Positions 53,906-62,985 of a DNA stretch of 64,000 nt are shown here, in pieces. The stretch spans positions 1 through 64,000 of the forward strand of contig NZ_JAHOPH010000004.1 in the NCBI RefSeq assembly GCF_019798055.1, read 5' to 3'. Below the pieces are notes generated by a model that saw nothing but the letters and a program-made list of their open reading frames with translations, made no database searches and was not told the DNA's origin. The DNA is from Salsipaludibacter albus (GTDB taxonomy: Bacteria > Actinomycetota > Nitriliruptoria > Nitriliruptorales > Nitriliruptoraceae). The position numbers and the translations under genes were made by a program. The first letter of the stretch is position 1; each line of letters starts with the position of its first letter.

Positions 53906-53948
53906 GGGGAGCGCCGAGGTCGGGTGCCGAGGGTGTGCAGCCGGAGGA

Positions 53949-54635
53949 TCATTCCCGGGCGAGCAGGTCGGCGAGGCGATCCTCGTCGAGCCGGAAGAAC
54001 TGCCGGCGACCCCGGGTGCGGTCCAGGCCGGACACCTCCAGGTCGGGTGCCCCCGGATCGCGCTCGGTCGCCCCGGCCAACGCGTGGACCGCCAGCCGGA
54101 CGGCCCCACCGAGGTCCAGCCCCGGGGTCCACTGCTCCCGCAACCGGGTGGTGATCGCCTCGGCGTCACCGCCGATCGCGACCACGTCCGCCTCGTCCAC
54201 GATCGAGCCGTCGTAGAGGATGTGGAACAGCTCGACCGGGGTGGACGCACCGTTGACCTGGGCGATCAGCAACTCGACCTCGTAGGGCTTGCCGTCCCCC
54301 ATGAAGATGGCACCCAGGGACTGCGAGTACGCGGTGGCCAGCGACTTGGCGGTCACGTCCTCACGCGCGTACTGGTAGCCCTTGACGTCGGCCATGCGGA
54401 TCCCGGCGACCCGCAGGGACTCGAACTCGTTGTACTTGCCGACCGCCCCGAACGCGATGCGGTCGTAGATCTCGGAGGTCTTGGACAGCAGGCGGGACGG
54501 GTTCTCGCTGACGAACAGCACGCCGTGTTCCCAGCTGACCGCGGCCAGGGAGCGACCCCGGGCGATGCCCTTGCGGGCGTACTCCGCCCGGTCCTGCATC
54601 ATCTGCTCGGGGGCGACGTAGAAGGGCGTGGCCAT
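53949..54635 (-). CDS. prcA: Proteasome alpha subunit
   Basis: 228 residues: [40 protein letters not shown] is the alpha N-terminal gate and first helix, followed by [44 protein letters not shown] and EVELLIAQV. It forms the outer rings of the 20S core and docks the ARC ATPase. 90 nt separate it from prcB on the same strand. Confidence 0.95.
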   Translation of the reverse strand: MATPFYVAPEQMMQDRAEYARKGIARGRSLAAVSWEHGVLFVSENPSRLLSKTSEIYDRIAFGAVGKYNEFESLRVAGIRMADVKGYQYAREDVTAKSLATAYSQSLGAIFMGDGKPYEVELLIAQVNGASTPVELFHILYDGSIVDEADVVAIGGDAEAITTRLREQWTPGLDLGGAVRLAVHALAGATERDPGAPDLEVSGLDRTRGRRQFFRLDEDRLADLLARE

Positions 54636-54725
54636 CAGGTCACTCCGGCGGGGCTGGTCGGGCAGGCAGGGGACGGGGCGGGGAGGCGGCGGAGGCCTGG
54701 GTCGGGGCCTGGGTGGGCGGCCATG

Positions 54726-55547
54726 TCAGGCCTGGTCGCGATCGACACGCTCGCGGTGGGCGGCGACGACCTCGTCGACGATCGCGGCGACGGCCTCGGG
54801 CTCGAGCTCGCGGTAGCCGTCGCCGTCGATGACCGCAACGATCGGGTAGATGCGTCGGACCAGGTCCGGGCCACCGGTCGCCGAGTCCTGCTCGGCGGCG
54901 TCGAACAGGGCCTCGACGGCCACCGTCGCCGCCGCGGCCTCGTCGGCCCGGGGGTCGAAGCGATGACGCAGGGTCTGGGCCGCGACCACGCCGCCCGAGC
55001 CGGAGACCGCGAATCGGCGGGCGAGGTAGCGCCCGCCGATCGGGTCGTACTCGTGGATGCCCGGCTCGCCGCTGTGCGGGTCGACCCCGGCCAGCAGCGG
55101 GACGACGACCATGCCGCGCATGGCCATGGGGAGGTGGGCACGCACCATCCCGGCCAGTCGGTTGGACTTGCCCTCCAGGCTGAGCACCTCGCCCTCGACC
55201 TTCTCGTAGTGCTCGAGCTCCGTCGCGAACAGGCGGGCCATCTCCATGGCGGGGCCGGCGGCCCCGGCGATCGCCACGGCCGAGTGCCGGTCGGCCGGGA
55301 ACACCTTGCGCATGTCGGTGCGCGAGATCATGTTGCCGGCGGTCGCCCGGCGGTCACCGGCGACGACCACGCCGTCGGCGAAGCGCAGGGCCAGCACCGT
55401 CGTGCCGTCCACGACCCGGTCCCCCAGGCCGCCACTGCCACCCGCCGGGACGACCGGGTCGGACAGCAGGCCCGCGAAGGACGAGCCGGACGGCCCGAAC
55501 GGCCGCGGCATCAGGTCACCGAGGTCGAGCTGGTCGCCCTCGGTCAC
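54726..55547 (-). CDS. prcB: Proteasome beta subunit
   Basis: 273 residues. A 48-residue propeptide ends at Asp-Gly before the nucleophile Thr49 (DGTTVLALRFADGVVVAGDRRATAG), leaving a mature subunit of 225 residues. Asp and Lys of the Ntn active site are in ADGVVVAGDRR and MRKVFPADRHSAVAIAG. GTG 55547 overlaps the pup stop by 4 nt, so Pup and the catalytic subunit are translated together. Confidence 0.95.
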   Translation of the reverse strand: MTEGDQLDLGDLMPRPFGPSGSSFAGLLSDPVVPAGGSGGLGDRVVDGTTVLALRFADGVVVAGDRRATAGNMISRTDMRKVFPADRHSAVAIAGAAGPAMEMARLFATELEHYEKVEGEVLSLEGKSNRLAGMVRAHLPMAMRGMVVVPLLAGVDPHSGEPGIHEYDPIGGRYLARRFAVSGSGGVVAAQTLRHRFDPRADEAAAATVAVEALFDAAEQDSATGGPDLVRRIYPIVAVIDGDGYRELEPEAVAAIVDEVVAAHRERVDRDQA

Positions 55548-55744
55548 TGCCCGCCCTTCTGCACGTAGTTGCGCACGAAGTCCTCGGCGTTCTCCTCGAG
55601 GACTTCGTCGATCTCGTCGAGCAGTGCGTCGACGTCGGACAGGTCGGTCGCGGAGTCGCTCGACGTGGTGGCGTCGGCCTCGGCCTCCTCGACGGGCTGC
55701 TCGGTGGAGCGGCGGCGCGATGATGCGCCCTGGTTGTCGGCCAT
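55544..55744 (-). CDS. pup: Prokaryotic ubiquitin-like protein Pup
   Basis: 66 residues, disordered and acidic, ending GGQ, with the ARC-binding coiled segment DVDALLDEIDEVLEENAEDFVRNYVQKGGQ. The C-terminal Gln must be deamidated by Dop before ligation. AGGGGGA precedes ATG 55744, and TACGCT at 55780-55775 is a likely -10 for the pup-prcB-prcA-pafA unit. Confidence 0.96.
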   Translation of the reverse strand: MADNQGASSRRRSTEQPVEEAEADATTSSDSATDLSDVDALLDEIDEVLEENAEDFVRNYVQKGGQ

Positions 55745-55856
55745 CCGGTCCCCCTGCTGGGTCGTGTGTCCGCGAGCGTATCCACGGGTCGTGACCGGTC
55801 CTCCGACAGCGGCCGTCGGCGACCCGGTGCGCCGACGACGGCCGCCGGTGTCGCGT

Positions 55857-57398
55857 TCAGCCCGTCAGCAGGTCGAGCAGCTCGCGCAGGTCCGCGGCCC
55901 GCGCGAACAGGTCCTCGACGTGTGCCCTGGTCCCCCGCCGCGGGTCGATCATCGGGATGCGGGTGTAGGAGCGTCGGCCGGCGTCGACGATCATCGCGTC
56001 CCATCCCACCGCGACCACCTCGTCGCGGAACCGCTGCAGCATCCTCCCGCGGAACCAGGCGCGGGTGTCGGCCGGCGGCTGGATCCGGGCCCGTGCGACC
56101 GTGTCGTCGTCGACCAGCCGCCGGACCCGGCCGGCCGCCTCGAGCCGGTGGAACAGCCCCTTGTCGGGACGCAGGTCGTGGAACTGCAGGTCGATGAGGG
56201 CGAGGCGCGGGTGGTCCCAGTCGAGGCCGTCGCGCTCGCGGTAGCGCTCGAGCAGGGCGAGCTTGGTCGCCCAGTCCACGATGCCGTCGAGGTCACGCGG
56301 CTCGTCCTCGGCGATGGTGAGCACCTCGTCCCAGCGGGCGAGCACGTCGGCCTGCGCGGTCGTCGCGCCGCGGCGCTCCAGCCAGCGGGAGACCGCCGCC
56401 TGGTAGTGGCGCTGCAGCTCCAGGGCCGTGACCGTGGCACCGCTGCGACGCGCGAGCGGGAGGCGGCCGGTGAGGTCGTGGCTGGCCAGGTGGAAGGACT
56501 CGACCGGGTCGGCCAGTCGGATCGGCGCCGGCGCCGCGCCGTCCTCGAGCATGCCCAGGACGAGGTCGGTGACCCCGACCCGCAGCAGGGTCGCGGTGTC
56601 GGCCTGGGTGGCGTCACCGGTGATCACGTGCAGCCGGCGCCACCGGGCCGGGTCGGCGTGGGGCTCGTCCCGGGTGTTGATGATCGGGCGTCGCAGGGTG
56701 GTCTCGAGCCCGACCGGGGCCTCGAAGAAGTCCGCCCGCTGTGACAGCTGGAACGGGACCGCACGGTCCCGGAACTCGCTGCCCAGCCGACCGCTGCCGG
56801 CATAGATGCTGCGTGACACGAACAGCGGCGTGAGCTGGTGCACGAGGTCGGCGAACGGGACCGACCGGGCGACCAGGTGGTTCTCGTGTGCCCCGTAGGC
56901 CGCGCCCTTGCCGTCGGTGTTGTTCTTGTGGACCAGGATGGTCCCGCCCTCCGGCAGCGACCGCGACGCCTGGGCCGCGGCGTCGGCCACGATCCGGTCA
57001 CCCGCCCGGTCCCAGGTCACCGCGTCCAGGGCCGTGGCCACCTCGGGCGTGGAGTACTCGGGATGGGCGTGGTCGACGTAGAACCGCGCACCGTTGTCGA
57101 GCACCGTGTTGGTCAGGCCCAGGTCGTCGGCCGCCAACGGCTCGTGGGGATCGGGGACGTCGTCGCGCGCGTCGCGCAGCGGGTGTTCCTCGCTGTAGTC
57201 CCACGAGATGTCGTCGTCGTGGCGTCGCGACGCCACGACCAGTGACGAGGCGAGCACCGGGTTGACCTCGACGGGTGAGCCCACCACGGTGATGCCGTAC
57301 TCGGTCTCCAGGCCCATGATGCGCGCCTGGTCGGGCCCGTCGTCGTCGGTCGACGGGGACGGGGCCTGGCGGCCCCGCCGGGTGGACGGGACCGTCAC
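55857..57398 (-). CDS. dop: Pup deamidase/depupylase Dop
   Basis: 513 residues: RIMGLETEYGITVVG, the longer insert before the catalytic site (SWDYSEEHPLRDARDDVPDP) that forms the Dop loop, DNGARFYVDHAHPEYSTPE (catalytic Asp), VHKNNTDGKGAAYGAHENHL and [12 protein letters not shown]. It deamidates Pup and removes it from proteins. The start is uncertain: GTG 57398 gives a 27-residue N-terminal extension before MGLETEYG. 67 nt downstream of arc. Confidence 0.92.
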   Translation of the reverse strand: MTVPSTRRGRQAPSPSTDDDGPDQARIMGLETEYGITVVGSPVEVNPVLASSLVVASRRHDDDISWDYSEEHPLRDARDDVPDPHEPLAADDLGLTNTVLDNGARFYVDHAHPEYSTPEVATALDAVTWDRAGDRIVADAAAQASRSLPEGGTILVHKNNTDGKGAAYGAHENHLVARSVPFADLVHQLTPLFVSRSIYAGSGRLGSEFRDRAVPFQLSQRADFFEAPVGLETTLRRPIINTRDEPHADPARWRRLHVITGDATQADTATLLRVGVTDLVLGMLEDGAAPAPIRLADPVESFHLASHDLTGRLPLARRSGATVTALELQRHYQAAVSRWLERRGATTAQADVLARWDEVLTIAEDEPRDLDGIVDWATKLALLERYRERDGLDWDHPRLALIDLQFHDLRPDKGLFHRLEAAGRVRRLVDDDTVARARIQPPADTRAWFRGRMLQRFRDEVVAVGWDAMIVDAGRRSYTRIPMIDPRRGTRAHVEDLFARAADLRELLDLLTG

Positions 57399-57465
57399 CG
57401 TCGACCCGGGCGGCCCCGACGACCCGTGTGCAGGGTCGACACCCCCGGGGCCGAGGTCGACGTCG

Positions 57466-59289
57466 TCACAGGTACTGGCCCGGCGAGATGGTGTCGATCG
57501 ACTTGCCGGTGTCGCCGCCCTCGCTGGTCAGGGTGCGCACGTAGGTGATGCGCTCGCCCTTCAGGGCCGAGATCCGGGCCCAGTCGTCGGGGTTGGTCGT
57601 GTTCGGCAGGTCCTCGTTCTCGCGGAACTCCTCGCGGATGGCCTCCAGCAGGTCCTCGGTGGTCAGGCCCTTGGTGCCGGTGTCCAGGAACCGCTTGATG
57701 GCGGACTTCTTCGCCCGGGCGACGATGTTGTTGATCATCGCGCCCGAGTTGAAGTCGCGGAAGTACAACGTCTCGCGGTCACCGTTGGCGTAGGTCACCT
57801 CGAGGAAGCGGTTGTCCGGGTCGTCGGCGTACATCTTGTCGACGACGCGGTCGACCATCGCGGCGGTGGTGGCGGCACGGTCGCCGCCGTGCCCGCTGAC
57901 CTCGTCGGCGTCCAGCGGGAGCGTGTCGGGCAGGTACAGCCCGAAGATCTCGCGCGCGGCGTCGGCGTCCGGGCGGGCGACCTTGATCTTGACGTCGAGT
58001 CGCCCCGGTCGCAGGATCGCCGGGTCGATCATGTCCTCGCGGTTGGACGCGCCGATGATGACCACGTCACGCAGGGACTCGACCCCGTCGATCTCGGCCA
58101 GCAACTGCGGCACGATCGTCGTCTCCATGTCCGACGACACGCCCGAGCCACGCGTGCGGAACAACGACTCCATCTCGTCGAAGAAGATGATGACGGGGAA
58201 GCCCTCGGCGGCCTTCTCGCGGGCCCGCTGGAAGACCAGCCGGAGCTGTCGCTCGGTCTCGCCGACGTACTTGTTGAGCAGCTCGGGACCCTTGACGTTG
58301 AGGAAGAAGCTGCGGACCTCGGTGCCACCGCGCCGCTCGCTGACCCGCTGGGCCAGGGCGTTGGCGACGGCCTTGGCGATCATCGTCTTGCCACAGCCCG
58401 GGGGGCCGTACAGCAGGATCCCCTTGGGGGGGTCGAGCTCGTGCTCGGCGAACAGGTCGGGGTGCAGGTAGGGCAGCTCGACGGCGTCACGGATCGCCTC
58501 GACCTGGTCGGCCAGGCCGCCGATGTCGGCGTAGGTGACGTCGGGCACCTCCTCCAGCACGAGCCGCTCCATCTCGGGGCGGCTGATCCGCTCGAGGGCG
58601 AGGTGGCCACGCACGTCCACCAGCACGGTGTCCCCGGGCTTGGGTGGGGTGGCGCGCAGCGGGTCGGCCAGGGCGACCACGCGGTCGTCGTCGCCGTGGC
58701 CCTGGACGAGCAGGCGGTCCTCGCCCACCAGGTCGACCACCGTCAGCAACTGGCCACGTTCGTCGAAGCGGGCCACCGCGATGACGTTGCTGGCCTCGTT
58801 GAGCAGCACCTGGCGTCCCGGCGCCAGCTCGTCCGGGTCGACCGCGTCACTGCAGGCGACCCGCAGCTCGCGACCCTGGAGGGTGACCGTGACCAGCCCG
58901 TCGTCGCCGACCTCGACGACCGACGCGTACTGGTGCGGTGGGGCGCTCAGGCGCTCGACCTCGTCGCGCAGGGCGGCGAGCTGGTCCCGGGCGGCGCGCA
59001 GGGTGTCGGTGAGGTGACCGGCGTGGTCGCGTGACGCGGCCAGGCGGGTGCGTGCATCCGACAGCTGCTGCTCGAGGGCGTCGAGGCGCTCGCGCACCGG
59101 GGCGGCGACCCGCAACAGCATCACCTCGTCACGCAGCAACTTGACCTCCGCTGCGAGCTCGTCGGGGTTGTTGGGGATCGGCCGGTCGAGGTCGGTGGGG
59201 GCCGGGAGTCGACCCCGCCCATCGGGCGTGTGTCCTCGGTCCGGGCGGTCTCCCCCGGACGGGAAGTCTCGCTCCTCGGGGTGCGTCAC
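57466..59289 (-). CDS. arc: Proteasomal AAA+ ATPase ARC/Mpa
   Basis: 607 residues: N-terminal acidic region, coiled coil (~55-110, [16 protein letters not shown]...) that binds Pup, two OB folds, and an AAA domain with Walker A GPPGCGKT, Walker [11 protein letters not shown] and arginine-finger region RPGRLDVKI. It ends GQYL, the penultimate-Tyr motif that docks on the 20S alpha ring. AGGAG lies before GTG 59289; TATACT at 59387-59382 is a good -10. Confidence 0.95.
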   Translation of the reverse strand: MTHPEERDFPSGGDRPDRGHTPDGRGRLPAPTDLDRPIPNNPDELAAEVKLLRDEVMLLRVAAPVRERLDALEQQLSDARTRLAASRDHAGHLTDTLRAARDQLAALRDEVERLSAPPHQYASVVEVGDDGLVTVTLQGRELRVACSDAVDPDELAPGRQVLLNEASNVIAVARFDERGQLLTVVDLVGEDRLLVQGHGDDDRVVALADPLRATPPKPGDTVLVDVRGHLALERISRPEMERLVLEEVPDVTYADIGGLADQVEAIRDAVELPYLHPDLFAEHELDPPKGILLYGPPGCGKTMIAKAVANALAQRVSERRGGTEVRSFFLNVKGPELLNKYVGETERQLRLVFQRAREKAAEGFPVIIFFDEMESLFRTRGSGVSSDMETTIVPQLLAEIDGVESLRDVVIIGASNREDMIDPAILRPGRLDVKIKVARPDADAAREIFGLYLPDTLPLDADEVSGHGGDRAATTAAMVDRVVDKMYADDPDNRFLEVTYANGDRETLYFRDFNSGAMINNIVARAKKSAIKRFLDTGTKGLTTEDLLEAIREEFRENEDLPNTTNPDDWARISALKGERITYVRTLTSEGGDTGKSIDTISPGQYL

Positions 59290-59446
59290 CGGCGCTCCTG
59301 GTCGCGGCTCGGGAGCCGGCGGTCCACCGGCCCCACTCGTCGGTTCGGGGCCGCGTCGGGGCCGACGGGGCTCCGGCACCGAGTATACGAACCCCTCGGA
59401 GCCTCGTCCGCCAGGCCGGGCGGGGGCACGGGCCCCCCGTTGCGGG

Positions 59447-60391
59447 TCAGTCGGGCTGGTCGCCCACGACGCGGGGCGTGTCGCCCGCGGCACCGTCCCC
59501 CCGCGGCAGGTCGCGGGTGTCGGCGAACACCACGGTGGGCCCGGTCGTGGGACGGGGGGCGTCGGGGCCGCCCTCGTCGGGGGCCAGCACGCGCCGAGCC
59601 GTGGTGAGGAACGCGGTGTGGGCGACCATGCGGTGGTGGGGCCGCACGGCCAGGTTGTCGACGTCCCAGCCACGGTCGAGCGACTCGGTGGTGCGCACGT
59701 CGGCGAACGCACCGCTGTCGGCACAGGCACGATCGAAGCGCATCACCTGGGTCACGGTGGGCATGTAGGCCAGCAGGACGCCTCCGGGCGACAGTGCGTC
59801 GGCCGCGGACGCCACCACCACCCACGGCTCGAGCAGGTCGAGCACGACCCGGTGTGCGTCGAGCTCGCCCAGTCCCACCGCGACGTCGCCGAGCCGGGGC
59901 TCCCAGCTGGCTGGCTCCTCGCCGTACCAGGCGGCGACGTTGGCGCGGGCGATGGCGAGGTGGTCCTCGCGTCGCTCGAAGGAGACCACGCGGCCGTCGG
60001 GACCCACCGCGTCCAGCAGGGCCATCGTCAGGGCGCCCGACCCGGCCCCGGCCTCGACGACGGTCATCCCCGGTCGGACGTCGCCCAGGCCGATGATCCT
60101 CGCCTGGTCCTTGGGGTAGACCACCTGGGCGCCGCGCTTCATCTTCATCAGGAAGTCGGTCCGGGTGGGGCGGAACACGGTCACGGCCATGTTCTTGGTG
60201 GTCCGCAGCGCGCGTCCCTCCGGGCCACCGATCAGGTCGTCGTGGTCGATCGAGCCGGCATGGCTGTGCCACTGGTCGCCCGGCTCGAGGGTGACCAGGT
60301 AGCGACGGTGCTTGCGATCGGTCAGCAGCACCCGCTCCCCCGCGGCGAGGGGCTCCGGCGAACCGGGCAGGGGCGGCAGGGTGGCAGGCAT
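59447..60391 (-). CDS. trmI: tRNA (adenine-58-N1)-methyltransferase TrmI
   Basis: 314 residues: N-terminal beta domain ([21 protein letters not shown]), [34 protein letters not shown] (SAM site), [18 protein letters not shown] and VLDLLEPW (catalytic DxxxP-like). Residues ~270-314 are a Pro/Asp-rich tail. It methylates A58 of tRNAs. trmI next to arc is a standard actinobacterial linkage. GGAG lies 6 nt before ATG 60391. Confidence 0.92.
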   Translation of the reverse strand: MPATLPPLPGSPEPLAAGERVLLTDRKHRRYLVTLEPGDQWHSHAGSIDHDDLIGGPEGRALRTTKNMAVTVFRPTRTDFLMKMKRGAQVVYPKDQARIIGLGDVRPGMTVVEAGAGSGALTMALLDAVGPDGRVVSFERREDHLAIARANVAAWYGEEPASWEPRLGDVAVGLGELDAHRVVLDLLEPWVVVASAADALSPGGVLLAYMPTVTQVMRFDRACADSGAFADVRTTESLDRGWDVDNLAVRPHHRMVAHTAFLTTARRVLAPDEGGPDAPRPTTGPTVVFADTRDLPRGDGAAGDTPRVVGDQPD

Positions 60392-60562
60392 GGATGCTCC
60401 GGGAGGTCGGGAGGCGGCGCGGCGCCGGGCGCGGCGGGCGGGACGCGACGGGAGGCGGTCGCACGCGCGGGACGCGACGAACCAGCGTAACCGCGGCCCG
60501 GGGCGACCTATCCTCCGACCACGGCGGCCACGGCCGTCGTCGGCGCCGACCCGGAGGGGCAC

Positions 60563-61189
60563 ATGGCCCGGATCATCCTCGACCCCGAGGAGGTCAACCA
60601 GACCGAGCAGGTCACCCTGACCGACGGGACCGTCGTCGAGCTCGACGACGCCGACGCACCCATGCTGGCCCGGATCGCCGAGCAGCTGCACATCCACCGG
60701 TCGACCTACGCCCACGCCCTGGTCGACCCCGCCATCGGCGACCGGGTCGCGGCCGGCGAGCTGGACGTCGCGGACCACGCACCCCTGCACCAGGCGGTCC
60801 AGGAGCGCCTGCGCGAGGCACGCGCGGGTCGACGCCGGCGCGAGGCCACCGACCTGTCGCCCGGCGTGCTCCTGCAGACCCGGACCTGGACGTCGTCGCG
60901 TGGCGCGACCCGGCTGCTGGTCGACCTCACCCCCAGCCACCGGCGCAACCTCATGGGATGGCTGGAGCGCAACTCCGACGTGCTGCACCAGCGGGCCGCC
61001 GCCGAGTGGACCAACGAGCAGCTCGAGTCGATCGAGCCACGCAGGCCATGGGTCGCCGGGACCCCGGTCTACCGACGGCTGGAGGCGCTGGTCGCCGCCG
61101 AGACCGGCCACGAGCTGGCCCGCGACCGCGCCCGCGAGATCGCTCGCCGCCTCGAGTTCGAACGCTCCGGCCACTGGCCCGAGACCTAG
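60563..61189 (+). CDS. Hypothetical protein
   Basis: 208 residues, not recognised. The first ~50 look beta-rich (ARIILDPEEVNQTEQVTLTDGTVVELDD), the rest helical and basic (QAVQERLREARAGRRRREA; HELARDRAREIARRLEFERSGHWPET). No membrane helix or signal. GGAGG lies 6 nt before ATG 60563; TATCCT at about 60508-60513 is a likely -10. Divergent from trmI, convergent with msrA. Confidence 0.65.
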   Translation: MARIILDPEEVNQTEQVTLTDGTVVELDDADAPMLARIAEQLHIHRSTYAHALVDPAIGDRVAAGELDVADHAPLHQAVQERLREARAGRRRREATDLSPGVLLQTRTWTSSRGATRLLVDLTPSHRRNLMGWLERNSDVLHQRAAAEWTNEQLESIEPRRPWVAGTPVYRRLEALVAAETGHELARDRAREIARRLEFERSGHWPET

Positions 61190-61202
61190 CGTCCGCCTCA
61201 AC

Positions 61203-61297
61203 CTGACGAGCGGAGCGAGTCAGTCGGTACCTCCCTCGGATCAGGCATGAGAACGGGCGCAGCGAGTTCTCAAACCTCCCCGAGGGACGAGGGGAGG
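61203..61297. terminator. Hairpin cluster between convergent genes
   Basis: CTGAC-GAGCGGAGCGA-GTCAG (61203-61223), TGAGAAC-GGGCGCAGCGA-GTTCTCA (61248-61272) and CCTCCCC/GGGGAGG (61275-61297) follow one another between the unknown gene and msrA. The first two have the shared loop sequence with different stems. They probably end both transcripts. Confidence 0.6.
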
Positions 61298-61299
61298 CG

Positions 61300-61998
61300 T
61301 CAGGACTCGGGGAGCTCGACCCTGGTGGGGGTGTCCTGGCCGTGTGCGGCGGCGTCGTAGCCGACCTGGCAGAACCCGTGGTTGCAGTAGCCGTTGGGGT
61401 GCTTGTCGAGGTACTGCTGGTGGTAGCCCTCGGCGTAGTACCACTGGCCGTCGCCGGCCTCCTCGACCGGGGCGACCTGCGTGGTGATCTCGCCGAAGCC
61501 GGCCGCGGACAGGGCCTGCTGGTAGCGCTCGCGGGAGGCATCGGCCACCGTCGCCTGCTCCGGCGTGGTGGTGAAGATCGCCGACCGGTACTGGGTTCCG
61601 ATGTCGTTGCCCTGCCCGTTGAGCTGGGTCGGGTCGTGGTTCTCCCAGAACTCCTTGAGCAGCTGCTCGTAGGACACGACCGCGGGGTCGTACACGACCA
61701 GGACGGCCTCGGTGTGGCCGGTCCGGCCCGTGCAGGTCTCCTCGTAGGTCGGGTGGGTCGTCCACCCACCGGCGTAGCCGGCTGCGGTGGTCCACACGCC
61801 GTCCATGCGCCAGAAGATCCGCTCGGCACCCCAGAAGCAGCCCATGCCGAACACGGCCACCTCGTGGCCGTCGGGCCACGGCGGGGTCAACGGGTTGCCC
61901 AGCACGTCGTGGCGTTCCGGCACCGACAGGGGCGTGTCACGCCCGGGCAGGGCGTCGTCGGGCGTGACCATGGTCGGGGCCTTGCGGGTGAAGAACAT
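61300..61998 (-). CDS. msrA: Peptide methionine sulfoxide reductase MsrA
   Basis: 232 residues: [18 protein letters not shown] holds catalytic Cys54, then [52 protein letters not shown], and a C-terminal [10 protein letters not shown] with two resolving cysteines. An N-terminal extension of ~45 residues is present. It repairs methionine-S-sulfoxide. GAAGGTG lies 6 nt before ATG 61998. Confidence 0.93.
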   Translation of the reverse strand: MFFTRKAPTMVTPDDALPGRDTPLSVPERHDVLGNPLTPPWPDGHEVAVFGMGCFWGAERIFWRMDGVWTTAAGYAGGWTTHPTYEETCTGRTGHTEAVLVVYDPAVVSYEQLLKEFWENHDPTQLNGQGNDIGTQYRSAIFTTTPEQATVADASRERYQQALSAAGFGEITTQVAPVEEAGDGQWYYAEGYHQQYLDKHPNGYCNHGFCQVGYDAAAHGQDTPTRVELPES

Positions 61999-62212
61999 GC
62001 GCGCACCTTCGTGGGTCGTCGGGCATGCGGGTCAACGCACGCCCCGGCGTCGTCCATCCCACGCGAGCCGTGCTCACCGGCGATCGGGATGCCGCCGTCC
62101 CACGGAGGTCGTCGACGTGGGCACAGGACGAGGTCCCCGGCACACGTTACGGTTCGGTGACGTTCCCGGGCCGACGAACGGGCCGCGGACGTGTCCCCGG
62201 TCCGGAGGTGGC

Positions 62213-62857
62213 ATGAACGCATGGGTGGTGGCCGGCGACGTCGTGACCTCGCGGCGCTTCGTGGACCGAGCGGTCCTGCTGGACGGACTGGACACGTGCC
62301 TCGCCGCCGTCAACGCGGCGACGGACCCGGTCGTGGCCCTGCACCGCGTGGACGAGGACGCCTTCGGCGGCGTGTTCGCGACCCTGGACGAGGTCCTGCT
62401 GGCCACGGTGCGCCTGCGGATCGTGACCGACGACCTGGTGCTGGCGACGGTGGACGACGAGGACGAACCGGTCGACGTCCGGCTCGGGCTCGCCGACCTG
62501 GCCGACGACGCGACCGACGGGATGGCGGGGCCGGCCTGGGAGCGGGCCACCATCGCCCGCGCAGCGGCCCAGGACCTCCCGTCGCGACCGAAGTGGCCCC
62601 CGAGCCTGCGCACGGTGGTCGCCGACGACGCGGAGCGGGCCCCCTTGGTCAACGCCTACCTCGTCCTCCAGGACCAGCTGCTGGCCCGCATGGACGCCCG
62701 CGACCGGCGCGCGCTGGTCGGCCTCCTCGACGGTGAGCGGCAGGTGGACATCGCCGAGGCCATCGGGGTCACCCAGCCGGCCGTCGCCCGGCGGGTCCGG
62801 GACCGGGGTGCGCTGGCCATCACCCGCGCCCTGCGCGTCCTCGCCGACGGCGCCTGA
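62213..62857 (+). CDS. SatD-like protein with C-terminal helix-turn-helix
   Basis: 214 residues: [31 protein letters not shown] resembles the IGDIV-SR start of SatD proteins; the C-terminus [36 protein letters not shown] is a DNA-binding helix-turn-helix. SatD was named from a streptococcal acid-tolerance operon; its biochemical role is unknown. Strong GGAGGTG before ATG 62213; TACGGT near 62148-62153 may be the -10. Confidence 0.6.
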   Translation: MNAWVVAGDVVTSRRFVDRAVLLDGLDTCLAAVNAATDPVVALHRVDEDAFGGVFATLDEVLLATVRLRIVTDDLVLATVDDEDEPVDVRLGLADLADDATDGMAGPAWERATIARAAAQDLPSRPKWPPSLRTVVADDAERAPLVNAYLVLQDQLLARMDARDRRALVGLLDGERQVDIAEAIGVTQPAVARRVRDRGALAITRALRVLADGA

Positions 62858-62891
62858 ACGACCCGGGCTGCGGTCGTCGACGATGCGGACC

Positions 62892-62897
62892 TAGGGT
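62892..62897 (+). promoter_or_regulatory. -10-like box before a 15-codon ORF
   Basis: TAGGGT lies 5 nt before ATG 62903. The ORF (62903-62950, 15 codons plus TAG) would be leaderless and ends inside the -10 box of the aconitase promoter. Confidence 0.25.
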
Positions 62898-62923
62898 GGG
62901 ACATGGGCACCCGCGGAGGCGTG

Positions 62924-62953
62924 TTGATAACTCCATGGGTTATGAGATAGCGT
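62924..62953 (+). promoter_or_regulatory. Aconitase promoter with inverted repeat in the spacer
   Basis: TTGATA (62924-62929) and TAGCGT (62948-62953) are 18 nt apart, a good sigma-70 arrangement. ATAAC (62927-62931) and GTTAT (62939-62943) form an inverted repeat with a 7-nt centre between them, placed where a bound repressor would block transcription. Confidence 0.5.
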
Positions 62954-62985
62954 CTGGGGAACTCACCACGACCAGGATCGCCGGC

